A stretch of DNA of 64,000 nucleotides from Wenjunlia vitaminophila DSM 41686 (lineage in GTDB: Bacteria > Actinomycetota > Actinomycetes > Streptomycetales > Streptomycetaceae): the NCBI RefSeq assembly GCF_000380165.1, contig NZ_KB904680.1, positions 1 to 64,000 on the forward strand, written 5' to 3'. Shown here piece after piece: positions 63,747 through 64,000 of this stretch (position 1 is the stretch's first letter; each line of letters begins with the position of its first letter). A program made the translations under genes and the position numbers. The notes under the pieces are model-generated. The model made no database searches, was not told the DNA's origin, and saw only the letters and a program-made list of their open reading frames with translations.

Positions 63747-64000
63747 CTCCCCGCCCAGGAGATCGCCGACAGGGCAGTGGACGCCTCCGGCCACGCCAGG
63801 TCCGTGCACATGACCTTCAGCGCGGAGGACGAGCTGTTCGAGGAGTTCACCTCGTTGTGCGAACTCAAGGGCCATCAGGAGGACCTTGCCGAGTGGCACG
63901 AGGGATGGTTGTACAGCAGGGGCGGGGCCACCGAGGTCGACAGCACACCCACAGGGGGGCTCAACTACCCCGGCAACGAGGACACCGGCCGCATCCACGT
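63747..64000 (+). pseudogene. Start-less fragment related to the lipoprotein at 59071 (runs off the window)
   Basis: The frame reads LPAQEIADRAVDASGHARSVHMTFSAEDELFEEF ... and remains open to the edge. LPAQEIADRAV aligns with LPAQQIAETAI of the lipoprotein, but the signal peptide, lipobox and linker are missing and a TGA lies upstream in frame with no ATG or GTG between. GTG 63777 or ATG 63810 could start a shorter protein. Probably a decayed paralogue from the same duplication. Confidence 0.5.

Overview
The window is GC-rich, densely packed actinomycete chromosome with GTG and TTG starts and many 1-4 base gene overlaps. The gene order zinc exporter, idi, glycopolymer genes, hopanoid genes, dxs is the one I know from Streptomyces, so I infer Streptomyces or a close relative. 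I see no tRNA, rRNA, CRISPR array, prophage or insertion sequence.

Region 1 (1-9571, minus strand) is a hopanoid and isoprenoid locus: hpnC, hpnD, hpnE, a polyprenyl diphosphate synthase, shc, hpnG, hpnH and the 5' end of dxs. Together they supply C5 units, condense them to squalene, cyclise squalene to hopene and begin the extended side chain. Region 2 (9578-16714, minus) is a seven-gene operon that looks like assembly and export of a cell-envelope glycopolymer: two CDP-alcohol phosphatidyltransferases, a nucleotidyltransferase, a glycerol-1-phosphate-dehydrogenase-like enzyme, a GT2 glycosyltransferase and a TagGH-type ABC exporter, closed by a strong hairpin. Region 3 (16949-19738, plus) carries galE, a CDF zinc exporter with a 7-1-7 Zur-like palindrome upstream, and idi.

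Region 4 (20290-28169) is a divergent catabolic locus. A ROK repressor, an M81 (MlrC-type) metallohydrolase and a ROK sugar kinase lie on the minus strand; an amino-acid-type ABC transporter and a CutC-family barrel protein lie on the plus strand. The parts look like one undescribed uptake-and-cleavage pathway. Region 5 (28344-48418) is mixed: amidase, secreted M14 carboxypeptidase, PcaB-like lyase, a nucleotidyltransferase, a tetracycline-type ribosomal protection protein back to back with an APH(6)-like kinase, a 2-hydroxyacid dehydrogenase, proline dehydrogenase with a PucR regulator, an SDR, small secreted or hypothetical proteins, a GNAT protein preceded by a 17-codon open frame, and TerD.

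Region 6 (48543-58680, minus) is a self-contained mannoside regulon: solute-binding lipoprotein, two permeases, GH38 alpha-mannosidase, a mannose-6-phosphate-isomerase-like protein, ROK kinase and LacI repressor, with a LacI-type operator before the first gene. Region 7 (58681-64000) is a mosaic. A lipoprotein gene and a DUF305 gene have been duplicated and partly decayed, and between the copies sits a block with an unusual P450-like/PEP-mutase fusion gene and a frameshifted ArsR-type regulator whose operator palindrome is still intact.
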